DNA of 64,000 nucleotides from Salinibacter pepae (GTDB lineage Bacteria > Bacteroidota > Rhodothermia > Rhodothermales > Salinibacteraceae): positions 1-64,000 of the forward strand of contig NZ_CAMTTE010000001.1 of NCBI RefSeq assembly GCF_947077775.1, in the 5' to 3' direction. The stretch's first letter is position 1; each line of letters starts with the position of its first letter. Shown in pieces: positions 8,767-17,424 of the stretch. The translations under genes and the position numbers were made by a program. Below the pieces are notes generated by a model. That model ran no database searches and had not been told where the DNA came from. It saw only the letters and a program-made list of their open reading frames with translations.

Positions 8767-10905
8767 ATGGCCGATCCGACTTCTTCTGAGCGTCTCCTCG
8801 TCACCGCGGCCCTTCCGTACGCCAATGGCCCCATCCACATCGGCCACCTGGCGGGGGCGTACCTCCCGGCGGACCTCTTCGTGCGCTACCAGCGGCTGAA
8901 GGGGGAAGACGTGGCTTTCATCTGCGGCTCCGACGAAATGGGCGTTGCCATCCTCATGCGGGCCATTCGGGAGGACCGAACGCCGGAGGACATCATCGAC
9001 ACCTATCACCCCCAAATCCGCGACAACTTCGAGCGGTTTGGGATGAGCTTCGACTACTACGGGCGCACCTCCAGCGAGACCCACACAGAGACGACGCAGG
9101 ACTTCTTCCGGGTGCTCGACGAGAAGGAGGGCTTCGACCTCAAAACCGACGAGCAGCTCTATGACCCGGAGGCCGAGATGTTTTTGGCCGACCGGTTCGT
9201 GACCGGCACGTGTCCGGTCTGTGGCTTCGAGGAGGCCTACGGCGACCAGTGCGAGCAGTGCGGCTCGTCCCTCAGCCCGACGGAGCTAGAGAACCCGCAG
9301 AGCACGCTCACCGACGCGACCCCGGAGTTCAAAGAGACCACCCACTGGTACCTGCCCCTCGGGGAGCTCCAGCCCCAACTCGAAGAGTGGATCGGCTCGC
9401 ACCCGGAGTGGAAAAACAACGTCGTCGGGCAGATTCAGAGCTGGTTCGACGAGGGGCTGAAGGGCCGCGCCATCACCCGTGACGTGCCCTGGGGCGTCCC
9501 GGTCCCCGACGACGTGGCGGAGCGGCACGGGCTGGAGGCAGAAGGCAAAGTCATCTACGTGTGGTTCGACGCCCCGATCGGCTACATCTCGGCCACGAAG
9601 GAGTGGGCCGCGGAGCAGGGCGAGCCCGACGCGTGGACCGACTACTGGCAGGACGAGGACACCCGCCTCGTGCACTTCATCGGCAAGGACAACATTGTCT
9701 TCCACTGCCTCATGTTTCCGTCCATGCTCATGGAGCATGGCGACTACGTCCTGCCGGACAACGTGCCCGCCAACGAGTTCTTAAATCTCGAGGGGGAGAA
9801 GCTGTCCACGAGCCGCGGCTGGGCGGTCTGGCTCCACGAGTACCTCGACGACTTTGCGGACGAGCGGCACGCGCCCGACCTGCTCCGCTACGCCCTCGCC
9901 ACGACCCTCCCCGAGACGAAGGACGCGGACTTCAGCTGGGAGGGATTTCAGCAGCGCGTGAACGGGGAGCTCGCCAACGTCTTCGGCAACTTCGTGCACC
10001 GGACGCTCACCTTTGCGCAGCGCTACTTCGACGGCACGGTCCCGCCGCTGGAGGATCCCTCCGAGGCCGACCGGGCCATGCTCGACCGGATGGCCGAGGT
10101 GCCCGGCACTGTGGGCATGGCCTACGAGGAGCACCGCACGCGGGACGCGGTCTTCGAGACGATGGCGCTGGCGCGTCGCGGCAACAAATACTTCAACGAC
10201 ACGGAGCCGTGGCACACCCACGAGAGCGACCCGCAGGCCTGCGCCAACACAATCCACGTCAGCCTGCAGGTGTGCGCCGCGCTGTCCATTCTGTTCGAGC
10301 CGGTGCTGCCCAGCGCCGCGGCGACGCTTCGGGAGCGCGTCGGGCTGGAGAACGTACGGACCAGCACCCCCGACGACGATCCCGCCGACGCCGTGGGCTG
10401 GGAAGACGCCGGGGCGCCCCTTCTGCCCGCCGGACACCCGATCCCGAGCGGCGCCGACCCGGAGCCGCTCTTCCAGAAAATCGACGACGACACCATCGAG
10501 GCCCAGATCGAGAAGCTCCGCGAGCGGGCCGCTGAACGAGATACGGACCCATCCACCACCGACATGGACTACGACGCCCTCAGCGACAACATTTCGTTCG
10601 ACGACTTTACGCAGCTCGACCTGCGCGCCGGGACTGTAACGACCGCCGAGCCGGTGCCCGACGCCGACAAGCTGCTTCGATTGGAGGTCGACCTTGGCTT
10701 CGAGGAGCGGCAGATCCTCGCGGGGGTGGCCGAGCAAATGGCCCCCGACGAGGTCGTGGGGCTGGAGGTGGTCGTCGTCGCCAACATGGCGCCGAAGGAG
10801 ATGTTTGGGGTCGAGAGCCAGGGCATGGTGCTCATGGCCGAGGAGCCGGATGGTACGTTCGTGCCGGTCACCACGGAGGCGGAGGACGGGTCGGTCGTGC
10901 GGTAG
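8767..10905 (+). CDS. metG: Methionyl-tRNA synthetase MetG with C-terminal tRNA-binding domain
   Basis: Charges tRNA-Met. The ATG at 8767 gives MADPTSSERLLVTAALPYAN; a TTG one codon earlier is not needed. The class I HIGH motif is in NGPIHIGHLAGA and the KMSKS equivalent is GEKLSTSRGWA. A four-cysteine zinc knuckle lies in CPVCGFEEAYGDQCEQCG near residue 145. Residues from about 595 on (FDDFTQLDLRAGTVTTAEPV) are an EMAP-II/Trbp111-like tRNA-binding domain that usually makes the enzyme dimeric. The linker between the two is rich in Asp and Pro. The 712-residue length is normal for this domain plan. Confidence 0.97.
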   Translation: MADPTSSERLLVTAALPYANGPIHIGHLAGAYLPADLFVRYQRLKGEDVAFICGSDEMGVAILMRAIREDRTPEDIIDTYHPQIRDNFERFGMSFDYYGRTSSETHTETTQDFFRVLDEKEGFDLKTDEQLYDPEAEMFLADRFVTGTCPVCGFEEAYGDQCEQCGSSLSPTELENPQSTLTDATPEFKETTHWYLPLGELQPQLEEWIGSHPEWKNNVVGQIQSWFDEGLKGRAITRDVPWGVPVPDDVAERHGLEAEGKVIYVWFDAPIGYISATKEWAAEQGEPDAWTDYWQDEDTRLVHFIGKDNIVFHCLMFPSMLMEHGDYVLPDNVPANEFLNLEGEKLSTSRGWAVWLHEYLDDFADERHAPDLLRYALATTLPETKDADFSWEGFQQRVNGELANVFGNFVHRTLTFAQRYFDGTVPPLEDPSEADRAMLDRMAEVPGTVGMAYEEHRTRDAVFETMALARRGNKYFNDTEPWHTHESDPQACANTIHVSLQVCAALSILFEPVLPSAAATLRERVGLENVRTSTPDDDPADAVGWEDAGAPLLPAGHPIPSGADPEPLFQKIDDDTIEAQIEKLRERAAERDTDPSTTDMDYDALSDNISFDDFTQLDLRAGTVTTAEPVPDADKLLRLEVDLGFEERQILAGVAEQMAPDEVVGLEVVVVANMAPKEMFGVESQGMVLMAEEPDGTFVPVTTEAEDGSVVR

Positions 10906-11181
10906 GTCGGGGCCTCGAATCGTCCGCCGCGACGATCGCTTGGGTTTCAGGGACTCGGGTCAAGGATGCCGAATGCGTCCGCCTGTCGTGCAATTCCATT
11001 CGGTATCGGCTTCACGGGGAGCTGGGCGGGGCGAGTCGTTGGGAATCATCCCGACTGCCAGAGTCCGAGAGGACCACTCTCGTGGGGCGGTATTCGGGCT
11101 GGCCGCCGACATGGAACGTCGCGTCGTCTCTCGTCGCCCTGTACGCCGCTATTGAAAGTAAGAGTTGAGGTGTACGTCCGT

Positions 11182-11901
11182 ATGCCGTTGGCCATCATGT
11201 CTGCGATGGACGTCGAAATGGAGCTGTATCTCGACCGCTGCGAGATCCTGCGCTCGACGCAGCGGGCGGGACGTGCTTTTCATGAGGCGTCGTGGCACGG
11301 GCACGATCTTGTCCTCGTCCGGGCGGGCGTGGGGAAGGTGAATGCCGCCCTCTGCACACAACTTCTGATCGATGCGTTCGACGCCGAGGCCGTGATCTGT
11401 ACCGGCTCGGCCGGGGCGGTGAACCCGGCGCTCGACATCGGTGACGTCGTCGTGGCGACCGACTGCGTGCAGCACGACGTGGTGGTCAAGTTCCTCGGGC
11501 TGCCGCGTGGACAGATTCCGTTCACCGACTTTCGCTTCTTTAGGACGGATGCCGCATTGCGTCGCCGTGCACTGTCGGTTGATCTGCCCGATCACCGGAT
11601 TGCCCCTGGGCGCGTACTGACAGGGGATCGGTTCGTTGAGGACGAAGCCGACCGCCACCAGCTGCGCGAGGAGCTTGAAGGGGACTGTGTGGAAATGGAG
11701 GGCGCCGCCGTGGGGCAGGTCTGCGCGATGAACGACGTGCCGTACCTCGTGGTGCGGGCCATCTCGGACCATGCGGACGGCACGTCCGACATCGACTTCG
11801 AGGCGTTTCTGCAGGAGGCCGCCCGGTCCTCCTCCGAAATCGTCTTGTCCCTCCTCACCGCCTCGGATGGGGACGGCACCCCGTCTGCGCCCGGGCGTTG
11901 A
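11182..11901 (+). CDS. mtnN: 5'-methylthioadenosine/S-adenosylhomocysteine nucleosidase
   Basis: Cleaves adenine from MTA and SAH in methionine salvage. I start at MPLAIMSAMDVEMELYL; the frame is open further upstream but without family features. Catalytic residues of the family are all present: the Glu of AMDVEME at residue 12, CVEMEGAAVGQVC for ribose binding, and the Asp of VVRAISDHADG. TGSAGAVNPALDIGDVV is the conserved central loop. The product is 239 residues. It lies between metG and the heme genes on the same strand, with gaps of about 276 and 86 bases. Confidence 0.9.
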   Translation: MPLAIMSAMDVEMELYLDRCEILRSTQRAGRAFHEASWHGHDLVLVRAGVGKVNAALCTQLLIDAFDAEAVICTGSAGAVNPALDIGDVVVATDCVQHDVVVKFLGLPRGQIPFTDFRFFRTDAALRRRALSVDLPDHRIAPGRVLTGDRFVEDEADRHQLREELEGDCVEMEGAAVGQVCAMNDVPYLVVRAISDHADGTSDIDFEAFLQEAARSSSEIVLSLLTASDGDGTPSAPGR

Positions 11902-11987
11902 CGCCTTATTCAACCCGGGTCGCGAACAGCGCCCCCTGCCTCGTGTAACAGGTGTGCATCGAACGCTTGTGTCTTTCAACGGGCTCT

Positions 11988-13427
11988 ATGAGGTTCTACG
12001 CAGTCGGGCTGAATCACGAATGCACCTCGTTGGGGCAGACCGAAACGTTCGCGCTTAGTGCGGAAGAACAAGAGGCCCTCTACGCAAACCTGAGCCTGAG
12101 TGCCGACGCGGAGGTCGTGGTCCTGTCGACCTGCAACCGCACGGAGGCCTACCTCTACGGCACCGAGGCGGACCTGCGCCAGGTGAAGGCCCTGATCGGA
12201 CAGGGAGGCGGCACCCGGTGGCCCGAAGAAACGGCCTTTCAGGAGCGGGACGAGGCCGCGGTCCGGCACCTGCTGCAGGTAACGAGTGGCCTCCGCTCCG
12301 TGGTGCTCGGCGAGCGCCAAATTTTCGCCCAGGTCAAGGCGGCCTACGAGCGGGCGGTGGACGCTGGCGGGATTCACTCGGTGATGCACCGGCTCTTCCA
12401 TACCGCATTCCGGGCCGCCAAGCGCGTCTCCTCGGAGACGGGCCTGGGCCGCGGGGCCGCGTCGGTCTCGACCGCGGCCGTGGAGATGGCACGCCAAGAC
12501 CTTTCGGAGGCCGGCGGCGACGGGCTTCGGGACACGGAGATTGTGCTCGTGGGGGCGGGCAAGATGGGACGTCTCGCCCTGGAAGCCCTCGCGGATGAAT
12601 CCCTTGCGTCGCTGACCGTCGTGAACCGGTCGCCCGACCGGGCCCGTGAGGTGGCCTCGCCGTTCGGGGGCGACGCCGAGCCGTGGGCCGACCGCCACCG
12701 GGCCGTGGCCACCGCGGATCTCGCGCTGGTCGCCACGGGCGCGTCCGCCCCCGTCCTGCACGCCCCCGCGCTGCCGGCCCCCGACGAGGCGACCCTCGTC
12801 GTGGACGTGGCGATGCCCCGCAACGTGGATCCGGCGGTGGACGAGCGCCCCGGGTACCGCCTCTACGATCTGGACGACCTGGAGGCCTGGACCGCGGAGG
12901 TCCGCGAGCGGCGGGCCGACGCCGTTCCCGAGGCGGAGTCCATCTGCGAAGAGCTGCTTGAGGACTTCGTGACCTGGGTGTTCCACCAACAGGCCCTCCA
13001 GCCCGCCATCCAGGCCATCCGCAGCACGTTCGACACGATTCGGGAGCAGGAGGTCGACCGCCACGCCCACCGCACGGGCATGGACCGCGAAGAGGTCGAC
13101 CGCCTCACGGAGTCGATCATGCAGAAGCTGCTGGCGGTCCCCATCGTGCGGCTCAAAAACGTCGACCCGGAGAGCATCGACTTCGTCCAGGGCATCGAGC
13201 TGCTCCACGCGCTGTTCGCGCCGTCCGACGAGAGCGATGCCGGACGGTCCCTGGCGGAGGCGCCCGACGCCGACACGCCCGATTTGGGCGAGGCCCCGTC
13301 CCGCTGTCCCTACATGACCCACGACCCTGGAGGCGACGGAACGGAAACGGAGGAGGTGCAAAAGGCCCTTCGCCTGTCGGCCGCGCATCAGGCTGCGTCT
13401 CATTCCGAGGAGGCCCGCGGCGGGTAG
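11988..13427 (+). CDS. hemA: Glutamyl-tRNA reductase HemA
   Basis: First committed step of the C5 heme pathway, reducing glutamyl-tRNA to glutamate-1-semialdehyde. I start at MRFYAVGLNHECTSL, the usual N-terminus, 12 codons inside the open frame. The catalytic Cys is in VVLSTCNRTEAYLYG. Other signatures are SGLRSVVLGERQIFAQVK, the NADPH-binding IVLVGAGKMGRLALEAL and a helical dimerisation domain ending IVRLKN. Length is 479, longer than the usual 420-450, because of a low-complexity tail after residue 410 with CPYMTHDPGGDGTETEE. hemC and hemD follow on the same strand. Confidence 0.96.
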   Translation: MRFYAVGLNHECTSLGQTETFALSAEEQEALYANLSLSADAEVVVLSTCNRTEAYLYGTEADLRQVKALIGQGGGTRWPEETAFQERDEAAVRHLLQVTSGLRSVVLGERQIFAQVKAAYERAVDAGGIHSVMHRLFHTAFRAAKRVSSETGLGRGAASVSTAAVEMARQDLSEAGGDGLRDTEIVLVGAGKMGRLALEALADESLASLTVVNRSPDRAREVASPFGGDAEPWADRHRAVATADLALVATGASAPVLHAPALPAPDEATLVVDVAMPRNVDPAVDERPGYRLYDLDDLEAWTAEVRERRADAVPEAESICEELLEDFVTWVFHQQALQPAIQAIRSTFDTIREQEVDRHAHRTGMDREEVDRLTESIMQKLLAVPIVRLKNVDPESIDFVQGIELLHALFAPSDESDAGRSLAEAPDADTPDLGEAPSRCPYMTHDPGGDGTETEEVQKALRLSAAHQAASHSEEARGG

Positions 13428-13471
13428 GAGGGCCCGTTGGCGGAGGGCCCGTTGGCGGAGGGCCCGTTGGC
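13427..13471. repeat. Three perfect tandem copies of a 15-bp unit
   Basis: GGAGGGCCCGTTGGC occurs at 13427-13441, 13442-13456 and 13457-13471 with no mismatch. The array starts on the last base of the hemA stop codon and fills the start of the hemA-hemC spacer. A similar 15-bp unit is duplicated in the thiE 5' region. Confidence 0.9.
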
Positions 13472-13578
13472 CGTCGTCTCAACCGTGTCCCGCACGGCCG
13501 GAGGGGGACTGGAGGGGGGCTGTGCCGTAGACGTGCGGAGTGTCGATCGCATTCTCTTTGAGTTTCTCTGGACTGGGC

Positions 13579-14550
13579 ATGTCGACTTCCGACCCGCTTG
13601 TTCTCGGCACCCGAGGCAGTGACCTTGCCCTCCGGCAGGCCAACGTCGTGCGGTCGAAGCTCGAAGCCGCCGGGCACCGCGTCGAGTTGCAGACCATCAC
13701 GACCCGCGGCGACGAGGCGACGGACACGCCCATCTCCGAGATTGGGGACGAGGCGGTCTTCACCAAGGAGCTGGACCGTGCCCTGCTCCAGGGAGGTGTA
13801 GACCTGGCCGTCCACTCCCTCAAAGACATCCCGTCGACGGTCCCCTCAGGGCTCGCACTGGCCGCGATCGGGGAGCGCGAAGACCCGCGGGATGCGTTCG
13901 TCGCGCATCCGTCTTTCGACGGGCACCTCCACGATCTGCCGGAGGGGGCCACGGTGGCGACCGCCTCGCTCCGCCGCACGGCCCAGCTGCTTACTTGGCG
14001 GTCCGACCTTGAGGTCGTGCCGGTTCGGGGCAACGTGGACACCCGCCTCGAGAAACTGAGCGAGAGCGACTGGACGGGAATGGTGCTGGCGGTGGCGGGC
14101 CTCGTGCGGCTCGGGCTGTCGCTTCACATCCGCGACCGGATCGATCCGTCGCTCATTGTGCCGGCGGTGGGGCAGGGGGCGCTCGGCATCGCGTGCCGGG
14201 AGGATCAGGATGCGCTTTGCGACCTGCTTCGGGAGACCCTCCACCACGTCCCCAGTGGGCATGCCGCGAATGCGGAGCGGGCCTTTTTGAAAACGGTGGG
14301 CGGCGGGTGTCAGGTGCCGCTCGGGGCGTGGGCCCACATCGACGACGGCACGCTGGTGCTGGACGCCTGCATTGCCGCCCTCGACGGCAGCGAGCACTAC
14401 CGCGACGAGCGGCGCTGCGCGCCAGAGGACGGGGCGGCCGTCGGGCGGGAGCTGGCCGCCGACCTGCTGGCGATGGGGGGCGACCACATCCTCGACGACG
14501 TGCTCGGCGAAAGCCGGGAGGGGGCGTCAAACTCCCCCTTCCGGCCCTGA
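13579..14550 (+). CDS. hemC: Hydroxymethylbilane synthase HemC
   Basis: Polymerises four porphobilinogens to hydroxymethylbilane. I start at MSTSDPLVLGTRGSDLALRQ, the usual N-terminus; an ATG 13 codons upstream is an alternative. The catalytic Asp is in AVHSLKDIPS. The dipyrromethane cofactor Cys is in TVGGGCQVPLGAWA, and the arginine-rich TASLRRTAQLL and PVRGNVDTRLEKL bind substrate carboxylates. The length of 323 is near normal. hemD follows after 44 bases. Confidence 0.96.
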   Translation: MSTSDPLVLGTRGSDLALRQANVVRSKLEAAGHRVELQTITTRGDEATDTPISEIGDEAVFTKELDRALLQGGVDLAVHSLKDIPSTVPSGLALAAIGEREDPRDAFVAHPSFDGHLHDLPEGATVATASLRRTAQLLTWRSDLEVVPVRGNVDTRLEKLSESDWTGMVLAVAGLVRLGLSLHIRDRIDPSLIVPAVGQGALGIACREDQDALCDLLRETLHHVPSGHAANAERAFLKTVGGGCQVPLGAWAHIDDGTLVLDACIAALDGSEHYRDERRCAPEDGAAVGRELAADLLAMGGDHILDDVLGESREGASNSPFRP

Positions 14551-14594
14551 TTGGGACTCCACTCGCGTGGCCCTGCGAGCATCTGGCATCGACC

Positions 14595-15338
14595 ATGAGC
14601 GCCGCTCCCGACGTCATTCTTCTCCGGTCGGCGGACGATGAGGCCCCGGACCGGTACCGGGCCGCCTGTCGCGAGGCGGGGCTGCGGGCGGTCTGCGAGC
14701 CTGTGCTCGCCTTCACGTTCCCCCGACAGGCCCAGCTCCGCGACCGGCTGGCCGCCCCCGACCCGTACGTGGGGCTCCTCGCCACCAGTCCGCGGGCCAC
14801 TGTCGCCCTCGAACAGGTGTTTGCGTCCCACGAAGCACTCGCGGACGGGTGGGCGGACCGCCTGGCGTACGCGGTGGGGCCGAAGACCGCGGCCCGCCTG
14901 CGAGCGCTGGGGCTCCGTGCCCGCGGGGACGACACGGGCACTGCGGACGCCCTGGCCGCGCGCATCATCAAGGACGATCCGGACGCGCCCCTGCTCTTCC
15001 TATCCGGCAATCGACGGCGCGAGACGCTGCCGGAGGCCCTGCGGGCCGCGGAGGTCCGTTTCGACGAGCTGGTGGTGTACGAGACGCACGCCCGCACTGA
15101 TCTCGACGTGCCGGCGCGGGGGAGGGCGTCCTGGCTCGTCTTTTTCAGCCCGTCCGGCTTGGAAGCGGCGACCCGCGCGGAGGGGGTAGACATGCAGGCC
15201 CATCGGCTCGCGGCCATCGGGCCGACTACGGCGGAGGCCCTAGAGGGCGACGGGCACGCCGTGGAGGCGGTGGCAGAGGAGCCGTCCCCGGATGGGCTCG
15301 TGGCGGCCCTTCAGGGGGCAGGCGCGCGTTCCTCCTGA
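14595..15338 (+). CDS. hemD: Uroporphyrinogen-III synthase HemD
   Basis: Closes and inverts ring D of hydroxymethylbilane. HemD sequences are poorly conserved, but the 247-residue length, the position after hemC and several segments agree: ILLRSADDEAPDRYRAACRE at the N-terminus, YVGLLATSPRATVALEQV, AYAVGPKTAARLRALG, LLFLSGNRRRETLPEAL and LVFFSPSGLEAATR. The frame is open 134 codons upstream of this ATG, but that part overlaps hemC out of frame. It ends one base before the stop of the convergent thiE gene. Confidence 0.9.
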   Translation: MSAAPDVILLRSADDEAPDRYRAACREAGLRAVCEPVLAFTFPRQAQLRDRLAAPDPYVGLLATSPRATVALEQVFASHEALADGWADRLAYAVGPKTAARLRALGLRARGDDTGTADALAARIIKDDPDAPLLFLSGNRRRETLPEALRAAEVRFDELVVYETHARTDLDVPARGRASWLVFFSPSGLEAATRAEGVDMQAHRLAAIGPTTAEALEGDGHAVEAVAEEPSPDGLVAALQGAGARSS

Positions 15339-15339
15339 G

Positions 15340-16038
15340 TCACGAGTCCGCCTCGCGAAGCACGCCGTCGATGGCGGCCCGGAAGCGGGCGGTCGCCTGC
15401 TCGGGGTTGCGGGCCGTGTCGACCGCGGACAGGACGGCCACGCCGTGGGCGCCCGCCTCCAGAACGCTCCGCACCCGGTCGTGGGTGATGCCCCCGATTG
15501 CGATGACCGGGATGGGAACGGCCTCACACGCGTCGGCCAGGCCGGCGGGGCCCTTCACGGACTTTGGGTTGCGCTTCGAGGTCGTGGGAAAGACCGGCCC
15601 GAAGCCGATGTAGTCGGCCCCCTGTTCGTAGGCCTCTGCTGCCTCGTGGGGCTTGCTGGCCGTGCCGCCGATAATGGGGGAGGGGCCCAGCACCGACCGG
15701 GCCGCGTCGATCGGAAAATCGTCCCGTCCAAGGTGCACCCCGTCGGCGTCGGTGGCCTGCGCGATGTCGAGATGATCGTCGATCAGAAGGGGCGTGGAGG
15801 CGTCGGCACATACCGTGGCGACCCTGCGCGCCTCCAGCAGCTTGTTTTGGACGCCACCGTGCTTCTGCCGAAACTGAATGGTGTCGGCCCCGCCCCGAAT
15901 GGCGAGGCGGGCCAGCTCGGCGTGGGAGCGATCCTGCTGAAGGTGGAAGTCGGTCAGCACGTGCAGGCGGCCGATCGTTTTTTCGGCGCGGGTGGGCTCC
16001 CCGTTGGTGGGCTCCCCGTTGGTGGACGTATTCTCCAT
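15340..16038 (-). CDS. thiE: Thiamine phosphate synthase ThiE
   Basis: Joins HMP-pyrophosphate and HET-phosphate to thiamine monophosphate. TIM-barrel signatures are TIQFRQKHGGVQNKLLEARR, PLLIDDHLDIAQATDADGVH with LGRDD, DYIGFGPVFPTTSKRNP and VIAIGGITHDRVRSVLEAGA with HGVAVLSA. I start at MENTSTNGEPTNGEPTRAEK, which gives 232 residues. The N-terminal NGEPT duplication is encoded by a tandem 15-bp repeat. Upstream codons have poor coding character. No TPP riboswitch is recognisable in the short leader. It is convergent with hemD. Confidence 0.92.
   Translation of the reverse strand: MENTSTNGEPTNGEPTRAEKTIGRLHVLTDFHLQQDRSHAELARLAIRGGADTIQFRQKHGGVQNKLLEARRVATVCADASTPLLIDDHLDIAQATDADGVHLGRDDFPIDAARSVLGPSPIIGGTASKPHEAAEAYEQGADYIGFGPVFPTTSKRNPKSVKGPAGLADACEAVPIPVIAIGGITHDRVRSVLEAGAHGVAVLSAVDTARNPEQATARFRAAIDGVLREADS
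15991..16024. repeat. 15-bp in-frame tandem duplication in the thiE 5' end
   Basis: GGTGGGCTCCCCGTT occurs at 15991-16005 and 16006-16020 and is followed by a partial third copy. It duplicates the residues NGEPT near the ThiE N-terminus without breaking the frame. Confidence 0.85.
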
Positions 16039-16085
16039 GACTGAGGTGGGTGCATCTCGTCGATAACGTGCGACGCCTTCACTTC

Positions 16086-16406
16086 TTAGCTTCGCCGCAG
16101 TTCCAGACGGCACCGGACGCCCGTTCCCTGTGAGACGCTAAGCGGGAGGTGCTCGGCCGAGTGCCCCCCGTGCCGGTAGCGAGCATAGGGTTCAAAGGCC
16201 CCATGCACGAGAAGGAGAACCGCGAGGACGACACCGGCGGTGGCGGCTCCCGGTCCGCTCCCGGAGTAGGCGTCCGGATACGCCCAGAGCAGCCATTCGG
16301 CGTATCCTGTGAGGCCCACAATTGACACCAGAGCGGCCTCAGTGTATCCCCATGCCAATCCGAGGCCTCCCTTGATTCCGTTCCACACGCTTGCCCCAGC
16401 ATCCAT
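16086..16406 (-). pseudogene. Frameshifted 3' part of the DUF3667-like membrane gene
   Basis: From a Met at 16406 this frame reads MDAGASVWNGIKGGLGLAWG, then two strong membrane helices (ALVSIVGLTGYAEWLLWAY and AATAGVVLAVLLLVHGAFE). It overlaps the end of the upstream gene by 68 bases in another frame. The upstream gene loses membrane character exactly where this one gains it. I therefore read the two as one gene broken by a single-base shift near 16390-16420. A true pair of overlapping genes is the alternative. Confidence 0.5.
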
Positions 16407-17166
16407 ACGTAAGGACATGCGGATAGACGAAGAGAAGCGCCTGGGACCCCCAATCGAACGCAGTCGAGAGTCGAGCTCCGAGCGCTCCGTGGTGCACGAA
16501 GAGTTCGAGGATGCAGTCGGCGCACTGGTAGAGGATGACCGCGTGGGCGGTGGCGTACGTCCCGACGGCGAAGGATTCGGCCGGAACGTTCGTGTCTCGG
16601 CGAAACAAAGCCCAGTAAAGGAGCCCAACGAGCCCCGCGATCAGCACGAGCGCCAGAGCAGGATACGCGCCGAGCTGCTCGAGATCCTGAACGGCCGCGC
16701 TCCACGCGGTTCCTTCGAGAGATGCGGCCGCTGCTTCCCCCGAATCCTCGGCCGCGCCCTTCGTAACGCCCTGTGCGACGTGTACAGCGAATCGTCCGAT
16801 GTTGTGGTCTGGGGCACCAATGCCCTGCAACGCTGCAGAAGCGACTGTAGTGACGATGGCGCCGACCAGCAGGTAGCGCCCCGGGTTCATGAACGGTTGT
16901 CGTGCCCCCGCCAGGTAGGCCCGCACGGCCGTGCCGGGGTGGAGCGTGAGGTCCCTGAAGGCTCGCCAGAGCCCGCGTTCCGTGTCAACAAGCTCGCGGA
17001 CGAACCCGCCGAGAATGCCGATCACAGAGAGCTCCGACCCCCCCCGCTGGCCACAGGCCGGACAGTAGTCTCCCACGAAGGTCCGCCCGCAGTTGGCGCA
17101 GGTCTCGGGCACTGCGGGCGGCCGCGCCTGCGGGGCCTGAGCTGCTTGTGTCGGTGCTGGCGCCAT
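16339..17166 (-). CDS. DUF3667-like zinc-ribbon membrane protein (probably 3' truncated by frameshift)
   Basis: The product starts MAPAPTQAAQAPQARPPAVP and soon shows a zinc ribbon, CANCGRTFVGDYCPACGQRG, at residues about 24-43. This is followed by LSVIGILGGFVRELVDTERG and FRDLTLHPGTAVRAYLAGAR with a PFMNPGRYLLVGA helix. This order (CxxC-CxxCG ribbon, then an R-G-L-W-T-F-R-like stretch, then membrane helices) is the DUF3667 pattern. Function of the family is unknown; it is probably an inner-membrane protein. The last residues (KRVERNQGRPRIGMGIH) lack helix character, while the next frame carries two more helices. Confidence 0.65.
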   Translation of the reverse strand: MAPAPTQAAQAPQARPPAVPETCANCGRTFVGDYCPACGQRGGSELSVIGILGGFVRELVDTERGLWRAFRDLTLHPGTAVRAYLAGARQPFMNPGRYLLVGAIVTTVASAALQGIGAPDHNIGRFAVHVAQGVTKGAAEDSGEAAAASLEGTAWSAAVQDLEQLGAYPALALVLIAGLVGLLYWALFRRDTNVPAESFAVGTYATAHAVILYQCADCILELFVHHGALGARLSTAFDWGSQALLFVYPHVLTYGCWGKRVERNQGRPRIGMGIH

Positions 17167-17424
17167 CCAGAATTGCGGACATGAGACACCCTCTCTAGTC
17201 GATCCAGTACACGCTGCGCCAACACCGCGCGTGAGGACTGACTCGATGCCCTCTACCCCAGAGCCGCGATTGAGATTCCTGTGCGCGATGTGGTCCGGAT
17301 CGAACCGTGGAGCGGGCCCCAACCCCCGGCCGATCTTTCGCCGCCGGGACCCTTGCGGGACACTTCCCGGCGACAACGACGTGTACGAAATCGCAATCTT
17401 CCTCCTCAAAGCGAGCCGTCGACC

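Noticed and set aside
16039-16085. TPP riboswitch upstream of thiE
   Set aside because: The leader is too short and lacks the CTGAGA and related thi-box motifs.
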